In this document: one piece after another, positions 1 through 12,430 of the stretch
How positions within the stretch are numbered: the stretch's first letter is position 1
Layout: the number at the start of each line of letters is the position of its first letter
From: Sarcocystis neurona
Lineage: Eukaryota > Apicomplexa > Conoidasida > Eucoccidiorida > Sarcocystidae
Direction: 5' to 3'
NCBI GenBank assembly: GCA_000727475.1
Contig: KL647319.1
Location: forward strand, 524,470 to 588,469
Length of the DNA stretch: 64,000 nt
Translations under genes and position numbers: made by a program
Notes under the pieces: generated by a model
Databases searched by the model: none
Told to the model about the DNA's origin: nothing
The model's input: the letters and a program-made list of their open reading frames with translations, nothing else

Positions 1-549
1 GTGCCTCTTCACGCATGCAATGACATATGGTCCCACACACATATGTATATATATACACGTTGACTACGCGTTAGCTGATAGTATTACGCACCACCTATAT
101 CTACGATTACAAGTACAATATGCGTACATATACCCTTACTATGCGTGTCACGTATAGATATACACATATATACATATGTCATGAATACATAAACAGACGT
201 GTGTATAGCTTGTGTGGACGCATGCGCAGAGGTAGTCGGACGAGGACCGCGACACACTTCCCCGGTATTCCCCCCAGATGCTGCTGCTGCCGCGCCTGGT
301 GGTCACGCAGAAGAATGCGGAGAGAGCAGCAACACGAGAAGGAGAGCAGCAGGGAGACGGAGACGTCGAAGAGAAGACGGGGACGGGTTGACGCCGATTT
401 GTCCTCCGCCAGCTCCCCCCACAGACAGAGACAGCCGCTTCGCTGCGGAGACGAAGAACTCCGCGTGCATGCGCTCAAGTCGCCACACAGACACGCTCGA
501 CAAGAAGGGGGAGAGCGAGACAGCCGCCCTGCTGCGGAAGAGCAGCTTC
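1..549. other. 3' flank of the SR gene
   Basis: This stretch has TA/CATATA microsatellite DNA at the left end, then mixed sequence. Minus-strand frames run through 179-503, but no acceptor or domain was recognised. It most likely holds the 3' UTR or a last exon of the SR gene if the donor overlapping its stop codon is used. Confidence 0.4.
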
Positions 550-3500
550 TTACCTGTAGCCCCTGCTTCGGCTGCTGCTGCGCCGCCAACTGCTGCTGCG
601 CGGTCGGCTGCTGCTGCGTCGTCGACTGCTGCTGCGGCGCCGACTGCTGCTGCACGCGTCGGAGGACCGGCCTCTGCTGCTGCTGCGGCGATGCCGCGAG
701 GACGAGCGACCTTCGCGCTTCGCAGGAATCAGCAGCAGCCGCAGCAGCACACACGCACAAGCTCGTGTATGACCCGCGGATGGGGAGGAGGAGAACAAAA
801 GAAACCCAAGCACACGGAGGCAGTCAGAGAGACGAATAGGAGAGACGGAGGACGAAGGGAACGGCAGCAGTTCAGGCTGAATAACATCAAAAAGGCCTGG
901 ACGCCGGGAGACGAAATCTATCTCTCGCCATCGCTTCCCTGTCATATACAAATATACACACATGGCCATACCCAACGAAAACGACGCGACGACGGTGAAG
1001 CCTCCAATCTGCTGAAATCTACCAAGTTCTATGCACGCAGATGCATGGGCACGTCCATACATTATATATACACATATGTACATACATACACAGAAGGGAT
1101 ACACCGCTCCACGTCAACGTGCGGAGCAGGAGAGCAAGATAAACAGAGAAATGCATATCCTCTATATAAACGCATATAGAAAGTGATGTTTATGTATACA
1201 CATACATACGTAGAGAAAGACAGAGACAGACATATATACGTATATGTATGCACAGAAGGCGAAGCACATACGTATATACATACATACAGAGAGGGACATA
1301 CATATATATATATATGACTAGCGAAACACATATGAGAAAGTGTAGAAATACACAAATATATATATATAGAGAGGGAACCGAAAAAGGGCGAAAGAGAAGG
1401 CGGGAGAGTTGGAGAAATGACAGAAAGGCACACACCCACGGGAAGACATACACACAGAGACAGACACACGTATAGATAGATCGGGTGAAGATACGACACG
1501 GAGATATATGCGTGCAGATATGAGTAATCGATGAAGAAGAGTTACCCAGTAAAGTCCATCGGGTTCGACTCGGATTCTGGCCTTGTGAAAAATGTTCCTG
1601 AAGATGCTGCCGTGCAGTCGGCGGAGCGCGTACTCCATATCATCGGCGCTTAGATATTCAACGACCCCCACCTGCAGGAACAGCAGCAGCAGGCCGGAAG
1701 CAAAGAAGCAGCACAGAAAGAGCAGAACACACATCTCCTCCTGCAGAAGAGATCTGCTGCAGAGCAGCACGCACGTGTCTCTCCGTCTGTCGCTGTCCGG
1801 CATCAAACGCCACACCCACGCGCGCAGTTTCGTCCGCATCCACGCCCGTCGTCACGACGTTTCTGGTGTACGTACACCCCATCCACTCACACACCCACTT
1901 CACACATATACCTCCGCCGCAGCTCCTTTTCCTCCACAAATATATATATGTAGACCCGCGCACATATATGCACAAAATACACATACTGACTTATATATTG
2001 TCTTGCTTACATAGATACATACAAACACATCCACATACACACGTTTGCATGCATTTGGACATATATCAGCATCTACAGAGGAAGATATATTTCCTTACTT
2101 ATACATACACACATACATTCACGCACATACTTGCACTGATACACACATACAACTAATATACTTATATACATATACACCCACACAACACATGCTTTTCTGC
2201 ACACACATATATGAATAGGTAGTGGGTAAATGTATGTAAACATGCATTCGGTAACTAAATACATGTATGTAGGTAAAGCTATACAGACATACTTCCACTG
2301 GTACACCTATATATATATGTCCATATATACACATACAGCTACAGGTGTATACATACATACTACGTGTGATATATGTGGCATGCAAGAGACGTATGTATAT
2401 GGGAGCATATATATCTGTACGTGTCTACGTATATAGATATCGCGGCAATGCAGGAGAGCGAAGCAGGAAGAAGAGAACTTCCCAGGCGCCCAGCGATGAC
2501 CGGCCTCTCTACGTGTATTTTGTCCGTGCTGTTCCCCTACCCCTCTGTCAATATTTGCGTAGCCAACGTCCCCTGCTCTTCTCATGTGATCTTTCAGATC
2601 CTGCCAACTCGCCGTGGGAGGAAGTCCATAGACGCACACTCGGTATTCGGACCTGTGCAAAAATATACCAGCAGCAGCAGCAAGGAACAGCAGCAGAAGT
2701 AGGAGGGAGGGAGCAGGAAGACGGGCAGAAGGGACGGCGACGACAGGAGCAGCAGCACGCGAGCAACAGCCGGGGGAAGAGCAGCAGCAGCAAGAAAAGC
2801 AGCAGCAGCGCTCCTAACAGGACCAGCAACACCGACAGCAGAACCAATACCAGCAGCAGCAGCAGCAGGAGGAACAGCGAAGTGCCCAGTCTTCTGTTCC
2901 CGTGAAGATGAGAAAGGACGGAAGAGAGCTAAAGAGAGAGGAGAGGGAAACGAAGTACTCGGAGAGAAAAAGAGGAGATGAAGAGGAAGAGAACATACGA
3001 GACAGCGAAAACGACAAGGCGACAGATACAGAAGGCGAAGAGAACGGATCAAAAGGAAAGCACACACGCATACACACACACACACACACAAACCCCGGAT
3101 GCAAATATGCACATATACAAGCGTGAAGAAATGAAGAGAAACGGAGAAAGGGGCGACATACGAAGAAGAGGACAGGAAGCCACGTATACACATACACACA
3201 TACATATATATACATATATATATACGTATATAAGGTATAAGTACCGCACAACGTCAGGACGACTATCGGTGGGCAGGATGGGCAGAACGGATTGAAGAGG
3301 ACAAAAAAAAAGGGCGAGGAAGAGATGCGTTGGGGACGGGTGTGAAATTCTTCGAGAGACGTGAAGTTCTCTCGAGAATGCCGTCACTGCCGCAACGGCT
3401 CCCCGAACACCAGCGGCAGCAGCCAGAGGCAGACGACGACCTCCACACGGCAGCAGCGACCGGGTGGAGCCAGCAGCGGCAGCAGCAGAAGCGAAGAGCA

Positions 3501-6500
3501 GCAGCGGAGCAGCACAGCAGAAAAGGGAAGGCGCAGGAGCGACACAAAAGAGAAGTAGCGCAGAACCATGCCGAGCAGCTGGACGTCAAGAACACACAGC
3601 TTTCTTGGGTTCTTGTGCATGCTGCTGCTGCTGTCACTCCTGTGCTGCTGCTGCTGCTGTTCTTGTGGCACGCTGCTGCTGCTTTTTTGTGTCATGCGCA
3701 CCTTCGGGGAGGGCCGAAGCCTGCGGGCCCGTTGCTGCTGCTGCTTCCGCCGGACGCGTAGAAGTGCGCGTGGTGGTCGTAGTAGCGCGGCGGGGAGCCG
3801 TAGCCTTCGGCTGCTGCAGGACCGCCTCCTCCTCCGGGTGCTGGTGCTCCTGCCGGGTGGTAATAGCCCCCTCCCCCGCGGTCGCTTCCACCACCCCACA
3901 CGACGCGTCCGCCCGGGCTGCCCACGGGAAGGGGAGGGGGCAGGCCGCCTCCTCCGACGGGCGGGGGAAACGGCGGCCGACGTAGCTGCTGCCGAGACAC
4001 TTCAACGCGTATTCTGTGATGGCCCACCATACAGCCGTCTCGCCTGTCGATCGCTTCTTCTGCTGCTCTGCGCAACAAGACCCCACGCAAAGACGGCAGC
4101 AGCAACAGCAGCAAAGATAGGAGCATCAGCAGCACAGAGACCAGCACCAGCAACAAAGACAGCAGCATGAGCAGCAACGACAGCAGCAAAGACAGGAGCA
4201 TCAGCAGCACAGAGAGCAGCACCAGCAACAAAGACAGCAGCATGAGCAGCAACGACAGCAGGAGCAGCAGCGTGTGCCCTCGTATCACACATGCACATAC
4301 TTGCGCAGCGATACGTCCGGCGCAGCTGCGAGGGAAAGAGCGGAGCAGCAGCAAAAAAGAGGGGGTCACCAGAGAAGAAGAAGCAGCAGCGGCGGCGGTG
4401 GCGCAGGACAGAAAAGATACGTTTAACTTGTCTCTACTTCCACGAGACTGATATTTGAGAAGATATATATTCCCCACGATGACCACGGCGCATCAAAAAA
4501 GAGTTGCTCTGCCGAGACGAGACACGAACCAGAAAGTCGCAGTTCGCTGTCTGCTGCTGCAGGAGAACAACTCGGGCCCGGGAGACAGCAGCTGCCCATC
4601 TCCTGCTGCTTCCTCCTCCTGATCTCTCGATATTGCTGCTCCTGCTTCTCTTGCCTTTCTGTCGACGCTGCTGCTGCTTCTTCCTCCTGTTCTTCTGTCC
4701 ATACTGCTGCTGCTGCTTCTTTCTCCTGCTCTTCTGTCGACACTGCTGCTGCTGCTTCCTCCTCCTGTTCCTCTTCTGTCGGCACTGCTGCTGCTTCCTC
4801 TTGCGTTTGCGTCGGTGCTGCTGCTGCTGCTTCTTCTTTTGGTACTGCTGCTGCTGCTGCTCCTTCCTGCTCTTCTGTCGACTCTGCTGCTGCTGTACCA
4901 TCGCGGCGCTGCCCTGTCTCTCTCTCGGGCAGCAGAGAAGGCAACGCGAAAGAAATCAGATAACACAGCAGCACTACTCCCGGTCCACATGGTCACGTCC
5001 CTCGCAGAGGTACACACCAAGGAAAAGCGAGAAACTTTCTTGCAGAGGCCAACACAACTCTTCGCTTCTCTTCTCTTCTTCGCCGTCGGGCTCTGCTCTG
5101 CTGGTCCACAGAGGGAGAGACGCGAAAGGCAGGAATAGCAGCAGCCACCAGGGCAGAGAAAGCGACCCACACGCAGTTCGCCTTCCCCTCTCTCCCTGTG
5201 CAAGCGTGGGGGGACAACGCATGCATACACCCGTGGTTACCATTCAGAGATACATGAGTTTATTTGTCTATTACACGGAGTATCTCTCTACTTACACACA
5301 CGCATATATAACTGCTGGCGAAGGACGAAGCTACTCAAGAGTAGCTCTGCTTGGTACAAAATGGGAGACGGATGAAAAGAACGACATTCTTCCAAGACAC
5401 TAAAAGCAACCACCTGGCAGCAGCAGCAGGAGAGAGACAGGAGAAGAAGACAAACAGCGAGACACAGAGAGCGAGAGACGGAGACACGAGGGAGGGAGAA
5501 ACCGCGAGCAGCAAACAGCCCGAGAAAGGGGGAGACGGGAAGTCAGACGAACGGAGGGCGAGACAGAGACGGGGAGACAGCAGGTCAAAGATGCAGTACG
5601 AGACACGAGACGCAAGAAGGGGGAATAGCTGCAAATCAAAGAAAGACGAAGAAACGGGAGAAAGAAACGAAGAGAACTTACTCTCTCTCAATAAACTGGA
5701 CAAAAGCGATTGTTGAGTCCGCGTGACGCCCGCGCCTCAGCTCAATATCTTCGATTGTCCCGCACTGCAGCAGCAGCAGCAAAAACAGCAGCAGCAACAG
5801 CAGTAAAGTTCGGAGCGCCGACGGCAGCAGCCGCAGCTGCAGCACGCCCCCACCAGCACAAACGCCACCAGCAGCAGCAGCAAGCGCAGCTGCGACGGCA
5901 GCAGCCCAGACGCAGCAGCACGGACAGAAGACAGCAGCAGCAGCACCGGGTGACTGCTGGTGACTCTGCAGACGTTTCGCAGCAGCGCGACGCAGGATCC
6001 GCGCGCGTGCTTCCAAAGCAGAGCAAAACAGCGACTCTTTCTTCCTCTCTCTCTCTCTCTGTCTGTCTCCGTCTCTGTGTTGCTGTCGTCCCCAGCAGGG
6101 GCAGCATTTTCGGCAGGAGCGAGGAGAGAAGCGCAGCAGGAGCAGCAGGTGGCTGATCGCTGCAGCACGCGGCGGAAGAGAACGAACGGCTGCCCAGCAG
6201 CAGCAACAGCACCTGTGCTAGTCGCACAAGATAGAGTAGCCTGCCGCACGCCCCACATAAACCTGCTGCTGCTGACCTGCTGCCTGGCAGCTGACGCGCG
6301 TGCGGGAGAGGAGATACCCCCCCACAGAGAGAGGAAATGAAGAAGGATGACCAGAACAGAAAGAAAGAAAGAAGCGAAGAGGAAAATGAAGAAAATAGAG
6401 AAGCTCGAGAAAAAGAGAGTGAGACAGCGAGTGACGAACACACTAACGCCGGTGTATGTACACCCCAAACGAACGCAGGGAAATCCCCCACACACACCTC

Positions 6501-9500
6501 GTCCTGCTGCCCTCCGTCACTTCGGCAAAACAGAGAGGAGACGAACACCGGAGGAGAAATGCAGAAGGTAGCGAGGAGTACACACACAGCGAGACGGAGA
6601 CACGTGCAGGAGGGGGGAGACGGCCGTAGAAGACGAGAAGAGGAGGGAGACGCGGGGGACCGCAGCAGGCGGAAGAGACACCTTTGGAGACATAACGAAG
6701 CAGTCGCACATTGCGAGGAACTTCCCCGGGTCACCACCTACACACACAAACGGGGGACGGAGAGGGGGGGGCACGCCTACACTACACATGAAGAGACAGG
6801 GAGACGGAGACATACAGACAGAACAGGCCACATATCCACACATAAAAGGAGGGCCCCTGAAGAGACGGAGACACGGACAGCAGCAGGACGATGTGGAGAG
6901 AGCGAGGGGGGACGGAAAAGCGGACAAGAGACGCAGAAATCCACGCGGCAACTGCCTCGCCAGCACCACCACCGCGAAGAGACACATACATATATACGTA
7001 TATATACGGATGGGTACATATAGATGTATGTGTCAATAGCGCGCCAGGAGAGGAAAACACGGAAGTATTTATGGACGTGTGAACGTTGCTGTTGCTCTCC
7101 ATCCCACCTGCGCACCTACAATGAGAGAACGGAAGACACGTGCAGCAACAGAGAGACACAGACACACACATACTGGCACGTCATACATGTATAAAGAGAG
7201 GGCAGCAGATCCATATATATACGTAGGTGTTCATATATATGTGTGTGTGTGCATACATATACACGTAGATGTGTTTTCGAGGCAGAACTTCGCGGAGAGG
7301 ACGTCCGCATTCAAACTCACCGACGGAGCAGCAGGCAGGAGACACACACTTCCGGCTACACTCGCAGGGGGCGACCACGGAAGAACTCGCAGCGAAGAAG
7401 CGCATGCATTCAGCGGCGGGGAACACGCGAGACGGAGACACACACACACACGGGACACGCGAAAGGAGGCTGCTGCATGCGTTAGAAGAGCGACACACAA
7501 CGCGGAAGAGACGCGCGGAGACGGAGACGGAGACGCGCAGCAACACTTCCACGGGGAACGCAACCCACCCCGCGCAGAGAGACGCACGGCACAAGGAGGT
7601 TCCTCCCCCACACATATACACCACCCCCCCCCGTGCATGCATGCACTGGAAAAGGGAGTGCCGACCCCATGCACACACTCTCAATATACACGCCCACACA
7701 TACCACACTTTCTCGCCCAGCCCCACACATCAAATGTACGGAAAAGGACGCTTTCCAGCGCGCACACACCTACTTCATTCATGCAGAAAATACACACACA
7801 TATATGTGGAAAGGGAGGAGGAAAAGTCCACCTCTTCGGTAGATGCGCGGATATGTATGTGTGGGTCTGTGTAGATGCGCGTACACACACACACACACAC
7901 ACACACACGGCGTATAAGCGATGGAGACGGAAACGGAGACACCTGGTCGCGGCTTGGCAGCAGGAGGTCCTTTTCTCAAGAGACGAGACGGGGGTGCACA
8001 GAAAGGGGCGCATATGCGAAGGAATTGCGGAGGGCGGGGGGTGTGTGCGTAGAGAGATATACACCGCGCAGAGAGGACGAGCAGATACCTCGGCTGCTGC
8101 TGCTGCCGCTCCGCAGCTGCTGCTGCCGCTCCGCAGCTGCTGCTGCCGCTCCGCAGCTGCAGCTCTCTCTGCTAGAGCTGCCCCCAGGTGCTCCCCTGCT
8201 GCGTCCCGCTCTGCCTCGCCGCGGTCGCTACTGCAGCAGAGCAATACAAAGTCCTCTAGGCATTCATGTAGACGGTACGCTTGTCAGACAGTACGAATTT
8301 CCTATACATACATGCATATACACGTACACTACGCGAGCCCATGCATGCAGATCGATTATATGCGTAGCACGTAGATGTGCGCCAACGCATGCACATCGAC
8401 TGTACGTAAATGTGTGTATCTACACATACATATAAAATGCGCAGTCATGCATGCAGACCGACTACATAAATGTATTTACACACAGGTAGGTGCATGTATT
8501 TTCTTGACAGTCTCATATATATGTATTTCTTCTCTCGGCATTATAGAGGTGCGGCGTGTACCTCGTTAGTATTTTCTCTCGAGACATATTCACCTATTAT
8601 ACGTCTATAAACTATCCCTCCCTATCTTCTCTCTGTCTGTCTCCCCGTCTCCACACATATATATTAGATATATGTGTATGTAATATATTGATGTGCATGT
8701 AATTCGTGACGTGTGATACCCTCTTCCCTTTTGGGTGGGAACATCATCCCCGTTCACGCAAGAGGGGGAGAGGAGAGCAAAGACACAAAAAAAACGAAGA
8801 ACTAGCAGTAAACCAAGCTCGCAGATACACCGCCGGACGCTGCATGCACGTTGCATGCGCAGCAGCACGTTGTCCGCACAGCACAAGGACGCTGCATGCG
8901 CAGCAGCACCTGCGACGACGACTTGTCGACGGGAGGCGGAGGCCGGGGTCGGCAGACTAAAGCAGGTCCCTGTTTCCCCCCCCCAAAACGGATGCATGCA
9001 TGCATGCAAATATTAAGTACTACCTCTCCTCTAGCAGGAAACTGTGCATGTTAGATGGTCTCGCGGGAACGCTTCTTCGTACAGAAAAGTCCTCAAATTC
9101 ACACAGGCGTGAATGAAGAAGTTCCACATGTACATGCGTATGCATGCAGTTACAAAATCCACCTCCAGACACGCATACACACATGTATAGAGGAAGTCAG
9201 GAACCGGACGGGTAGTTCTCCCAAGTAGACACACATATCCATGGATGGAGAACCTCCCCTATATACACGTGTAGACACGGAGAGAGTAGTCCTCCCACAC
9301 ATACGTGGACGCGACGATTTGTCTCTGCGTATAGAGAAGGCGAGACACAGCAACCCCTCTCTCTATATACAGACTCTCCCACGTGTGTATATTCTCCACA
9401 CTGATATATACAGGGCGTCCTCCCCCATGTCTGTCTGCGTATATAGAGGCGAAGGAAGGAGACAGACGGGCCTGCTGGCGGAGAAGTCGCGGAAATTGGG

Positions 9501-12430
9501 GACGGAGACGGCGGAGGAGCAAATGCGAGACGTACACAGACACGCAAAGGAGAGACACGCGCGACTCAGGGGTGAGACGGAGACACACACGCACAGAGAG
9601 AGAGAAGCAGCAGGTCTTGGGGCGGTCTGCACCCCACACGCAGAGACGTCCGCATGCATGCAAGAGCCGCAGGCGCCTCCGCGTGGTTGGCTGCAGCGCA
9701 CAGAGGGAGGAAAAACACGCAGACGCCAGCAGGACGCGCGAAAAGGGGCGCCCGCAGGAGGTGCGCGCGCAGCAACGGCCGCGCAGCACCGGAGAGGTGG
9801 GAGGCCGGCGCGCAGCAACTTCGAAGAGAGACGTGGTGGAGGGCAGCGCGCAGCAGAGGACGCGAAGACGCACGCACACGAGACACACCCGAGAAACGGA
9901 CACCAAAAAGGGAGACGCGCGGACAAAACGGAGACACCGACCTCCACAAGACAGACACACGGAGACAGGGAGACACGGCGGCGGCAGGACTACTAAGACA
10001 GGGGGAGAAGACGGGGGGACTGGTAAGACACGGAGACAGGAAGACTACTAAGACAGGGAGACGAGGAGACGACTGAGGGAGAGGGAGACGGAAAGACTGC
10101 TGCGGGACAGGGAGACTACTGAGAGACAGGGAGACGGGGAGACTACTGAGGGAGAGGGAGACACGGAGACGGNNNNNNNNNNNNNNNNNNNNNNNNNNNN
10201 NNNNNNNNNNNNNNNNNNNNNNNNNNNNNNNNNNNNNNNNNNNNNNNNNNNNNNNNNNNNNNNNNNNNNNNNNNNNNNNNNNNNNNNNNNNNNNNNNNNN
10301 NNNNNNNNNNNNNNNNNNNNNNNNNNNNNNNNNNNNNNNNNNNNNNNNNNNNNNNNNNNNNNNNNNNNNNNNNNNNNNNNNNNNNNNNNNNNNNNNNNNN
10401 NNNNNNNNNNNNNNNNNNNNNNNNNNNNNNNNNNNNNNNNNNNNNNNNNNNNNNNNNNNNNNNNNNNNNNNNNNNNNNNNNNNNNNNNNNNNNNNNNNNN
10501 NNNNNNNNNNNNNNNNNNNNNNNNNNNNNNNNNNNNNNNNNNNNNNNNNNNNNNNNNNNNNNNNNNNNNNNNNNNNNNNNNNNNNNNNNNNNNNNNNNNN
10601 NNNNNNNNNNNNNNNNNNNNNNNNNNNNNNNNNNNNNNNNNNNNNNNNNNNNNNNNNNNNNNNNNNNNNNNNNNNNNNNNNNNNNNNNNNAGGCAGGGGA
10701 GACGGGGAGACTACTAAGACAGGGAGACAGGGAGACGGGGAGACTGCTGAGGGAGAGGGAGACTGCTGCGGGACAGGGAGACGGGGAGACGGGAGGACTC
10801 GACAGGGAGACGGGAGGACTGGTAAGACAGGGGGACAGGAAGACTACTAAGATGGGGAGGCAGGGGGACAGGAAGACTACTAAGATGGGGAGACAGGGGG
10901 ACAGGAAGACTACTAAGATGGGGAGACAGGGGGACAGGAAGACTACTAAGATGGGGAGACAGGGAGACTCCTGAGACAGCAGCGTACGCGGGAAGGGCGG
11001 GCGGGAGGCGAGACGGACGACGAAGCAGCATGGGCAGTGAGCAGCACACCTCAACACAGCGGGAAAAGGGGGGGAGACAAGGCAAGGCAGTCATGCAGAA
11101 GAGAAGCAAGGAAGTCATGCAGAAGAGACGCAGGGAAGTCATGCAGAAGAGACGCAGGGAAGTCATGCAGAAGAGAAGCAAGGCAGTCATGCAGAAGAGA
11201 CGCAAGGCAGTCATGCAGAAGAGAAGCAAGGAAGTCATGCAGAAGAGACGCAGGGAAGTCATGCAGAAGAGAAGCAAGGCAGTCATGCAGAAGAGACGCA
11301 AGGAAGTCAGGCCGAGGAGACGGCAAGGAAGTCAGGGAAGTCAGGCAGAAGAGATGGTAGGGAGGCCGGATTACCTTGTAGAACAAGTCTTCGACTTGAA
11401 TTTCTGTGATGTGGAGAGGAAGATTCGCAACAAAAATTCTGCTGCCTCGGGGAGGGAAGGGCATGCCCGGGGGAGGGTAGTATCTTCGACAAGACGGAGA
11501 ACGCGAGTAGTATCGGCTTCGCGCATGCATGCGTCTCTCCTCGTACTCGTACTGCTGCTGCTTCTTCTTGTCGTCCAGACCTGCTGCGCCCCCTCCTCCC
11601 CCGCGGTTGCTGCCGCCGCCCGTTCCTCGACTGCTGTCGCGCGGACTTCTGCTGCTTCTGCTGCTGCTTCTTCTGCTGCTGCTGCTTCTTCCGCTTCTCC
11701 TCCTGCTTCCGCTTCTGCGTCTTTCTCCTCGCCTGCTGCTGCCTGCGCTTCTGCTGCTGCTTCTGCTGCCGCTTCTTCTTCTGCTTCTGCTGCCGCTGCT
11801 TCTCCCCTTCCCCCTCCCCACCTCCACGTCACTGTCCTCCTCCTTCCGACTGCGCGGTGCAGCAGCACCAGCTGGTGAGTCTGCTCTTCTGCTGCCGCTT
11901 CTCCCTCGCTTCCTCTTCTCCTCACTGCCCTCCCCCGCCGGGGAAACCCCGCTGCTTCGACTTCTGCTGCTGCCACCTCTTCTCCTTTCGTCCTCTCTCC
12001 TGGCCCTGCTGCCATTTCGACTGCTGCTCCTGCTGCGCACGCTGTCGCGTCTTTCCCCCCCCCCGCCGCTTCTTCTTCCTTCTTCTTCATCTTTAGGCCG
12101 CTCACGGTCGGTATCTTCCCCCCCTCGGCCCCCCCGCCCACCACCCCACACGTCCTTCCTGTTGCCGTCGCCGCCTCTTTCGCTGCGGCTCCTGCTGCTG
12201 CTGCTTCCTCTGCTTCTGCTGCTCCGTCGCTTTTCCCCGCTGCTGCCGCTGGCGCCGTCCCCTGCGCGCTGTCGCGCGCCGTCCTCCTCTTCACGCTCCT
12301 GCTGCTGCTGCTCCCTCATCTCCTTCCTCCCCTCTTTCTTCTGGTCTTCCCTGCCCTCTTCTCCTCCACCTTCGGCCGTTGCTGCACCGACAGCATCCCG
12401 TCCCTCTCTCTGTTCACCCAGCCGTTCCAT
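550..12430 (-). CDS. SRSF1/ASF-type SR splicing factor, six exons
   Basis: Exons in transcript order, read from splice sites: 12430-11375, 5764-5682, 4067-3702, 2652-2541, 1671-1546, 717-550. Together they give 637 codons with every junction in phase. Domains: RS/Arg-Ser-rich N-terminus (residues about 45-325); RRM1 (about 330-404) with RNP2 IFVANL and RNP1-like IAFVQF; a Gly/Pro/Tyr-rich linker; RRM2 (about 503-578) carrying the SR-family signature SWQDLKDHM; and a short C-terminal RS domain ending SRSRGYR. The family binds exonic enhancers and recruits the spliceosome in the nucleus. ATG 12430 is the first in-frame ATG; the frame is open upstream to a TGA near 12690, so an upstream exon joining at an acceptor-like TTTCTTCAG near 12660 is possible. 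The stop TAA at 552-550 overlaps a good donor (AG|GTAAGA), so a further 3' exon cannot be excluded. The acceptor at 718 is weak. An N-terminal RS domain of about 280 residues is unusual for SRSF1. Confidence 0.92.
950..1500. repeat. TATATA/CATACA microsatellite tract in SR intron 5
   Basis: Dense CATATA, TATATG and CAGAGA repeats lie between the exons at 1546-1671 and 550-717. The frames here translate as Tyr/Ile/His/Cys runs typical of dinucleotide repeats and are not genes. Confidence 0.7.
1690..2450. repeat. AT/CA-rich tract in SR intron 4
   Basis: The intron between exons 1546-1671 and 2541-2652 is mostly CATACA/TATATA microsatellite. A short CAGCAG block on the plus strand (sense CTG) sits next to the acceptor at 1672. 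Confidence 0.65.
3072..3093. repeat. (CA)n microsatellite
   Basis: A pure ACACAC run inside SR intron 3. Confidence 0.9.
4080..4400. repeat. CAG array (plus) adjoining acceptor of SR exon 3
   Basis: Near-continuous AGC/CAG triplets on the plus strand, so CTG in the sense of the minus gene, ending just before the acceptor at 4068. The far half of the same intron (4540-4900) carries the opposite orientation. Confidence 0.8.
4540..4900. repeat. CTG array (plus) in SR intron 2
   Basis: Repeated CTGCTGCTTC-type units with variants. On the transcript sense this is CAG, facing the sense-CTG block at 4080-4400 in the same intron and potentially complementary to it. Confidence 0.75.
7880..7910. repeat. 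(CA)n microsatellite
   Basis: Pure ACAC run within SR intron 1. Confidence 0.9.
8338..8480. repeat. Three degenerate CATGCA-ATCGA units
   Basis: Three units built on GCATGCA(g/c)A(t/c)CGA(t/c)T followed by TA(c/t)(g/a)TA(g/a) start near 8342, 8389 and 8452, spaced about 50-60 bp. Confidence 0.6.
9900..10985. repeat. GGAGAC-family satellite flanking the gap
   Basis: Imperfect tandem units of GGGAGACGGGGAGACTACTG type cover 9960-10172 and 10691-10985. From about 10830 to 10975 they settle into a roughly 33-bp unit (GGGGACAGGAAGACTACTAA followed by GATGGGGAGACA) repeated four times. The array probably caused the assembly gap. Confidence 0.85.
10173..10690. other. Assembly gap (518 N)
   Basis: A run of N inside the GGAGAC satellite. 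True length and content are unknown. Confidence 1.
11083..11335. repeat. 24-bp minisatellite, about ten copies
   Basis: The unit is GAAGTCATGCAGAAGAGACG plus CAGG with small variants (GAAGCAAG, GCAG). Period 24 reads as an 8-residue repeat on either strand. It begins 40 bp downstream of SR exon 1 on the transcript, so it is intronic. Confidence 0.9.

Larger units (their letters stand above)
7634..9662. promoter_or_regulatory. Cluster of TGCATGCA palindromes
   Basis: TGCATGCA occurs at 7634-7645 (extended), 8342-8349, 8993-9008 (four overlapping TGCA units), 9141-9148 and 9655-9662, all inside SR intron 1. The octamer is the known DNA target of an apicomplexan ApiAP2 protein in Plasmodium and a TGCATGC element is enriched in Toxoplasma promoters. 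A regulatory role here is inference; the sites could also be simple repeat by-products. Confidence 0.3.
5765..11374 (-). other. Intron 1 of the SR gene (5.6 kb, contains assembly gap)
   Basis: The intron lies between donor AAG|GTAATC (11374) and acceptor TGCTGCAG|TGCGGG (5765) and splits RRM1 right after DLFYK, matching the human DVFYK-YGAI join. On the sense strand it holds pyrimidine-rich DNA, GTCTCC/GTCTCT satellites, a 24-bp minisatellite next to the donor, a CTG array before the acceptor, AT/CA microsatellites, five TGCATGCA sites and 518 N. The long frames inside it (for example 7079-8374 plus) are repeat or purine-strand artefacts; I found no family signal in them. Confidence 0.85.

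Noticed and set aside
7079..8374. 431-codon plus open frame
   Set aside because: Lies in SR intron 1 over CA/GA satellites; the translation is His/Thr/Arg-rich repeat with no domain.
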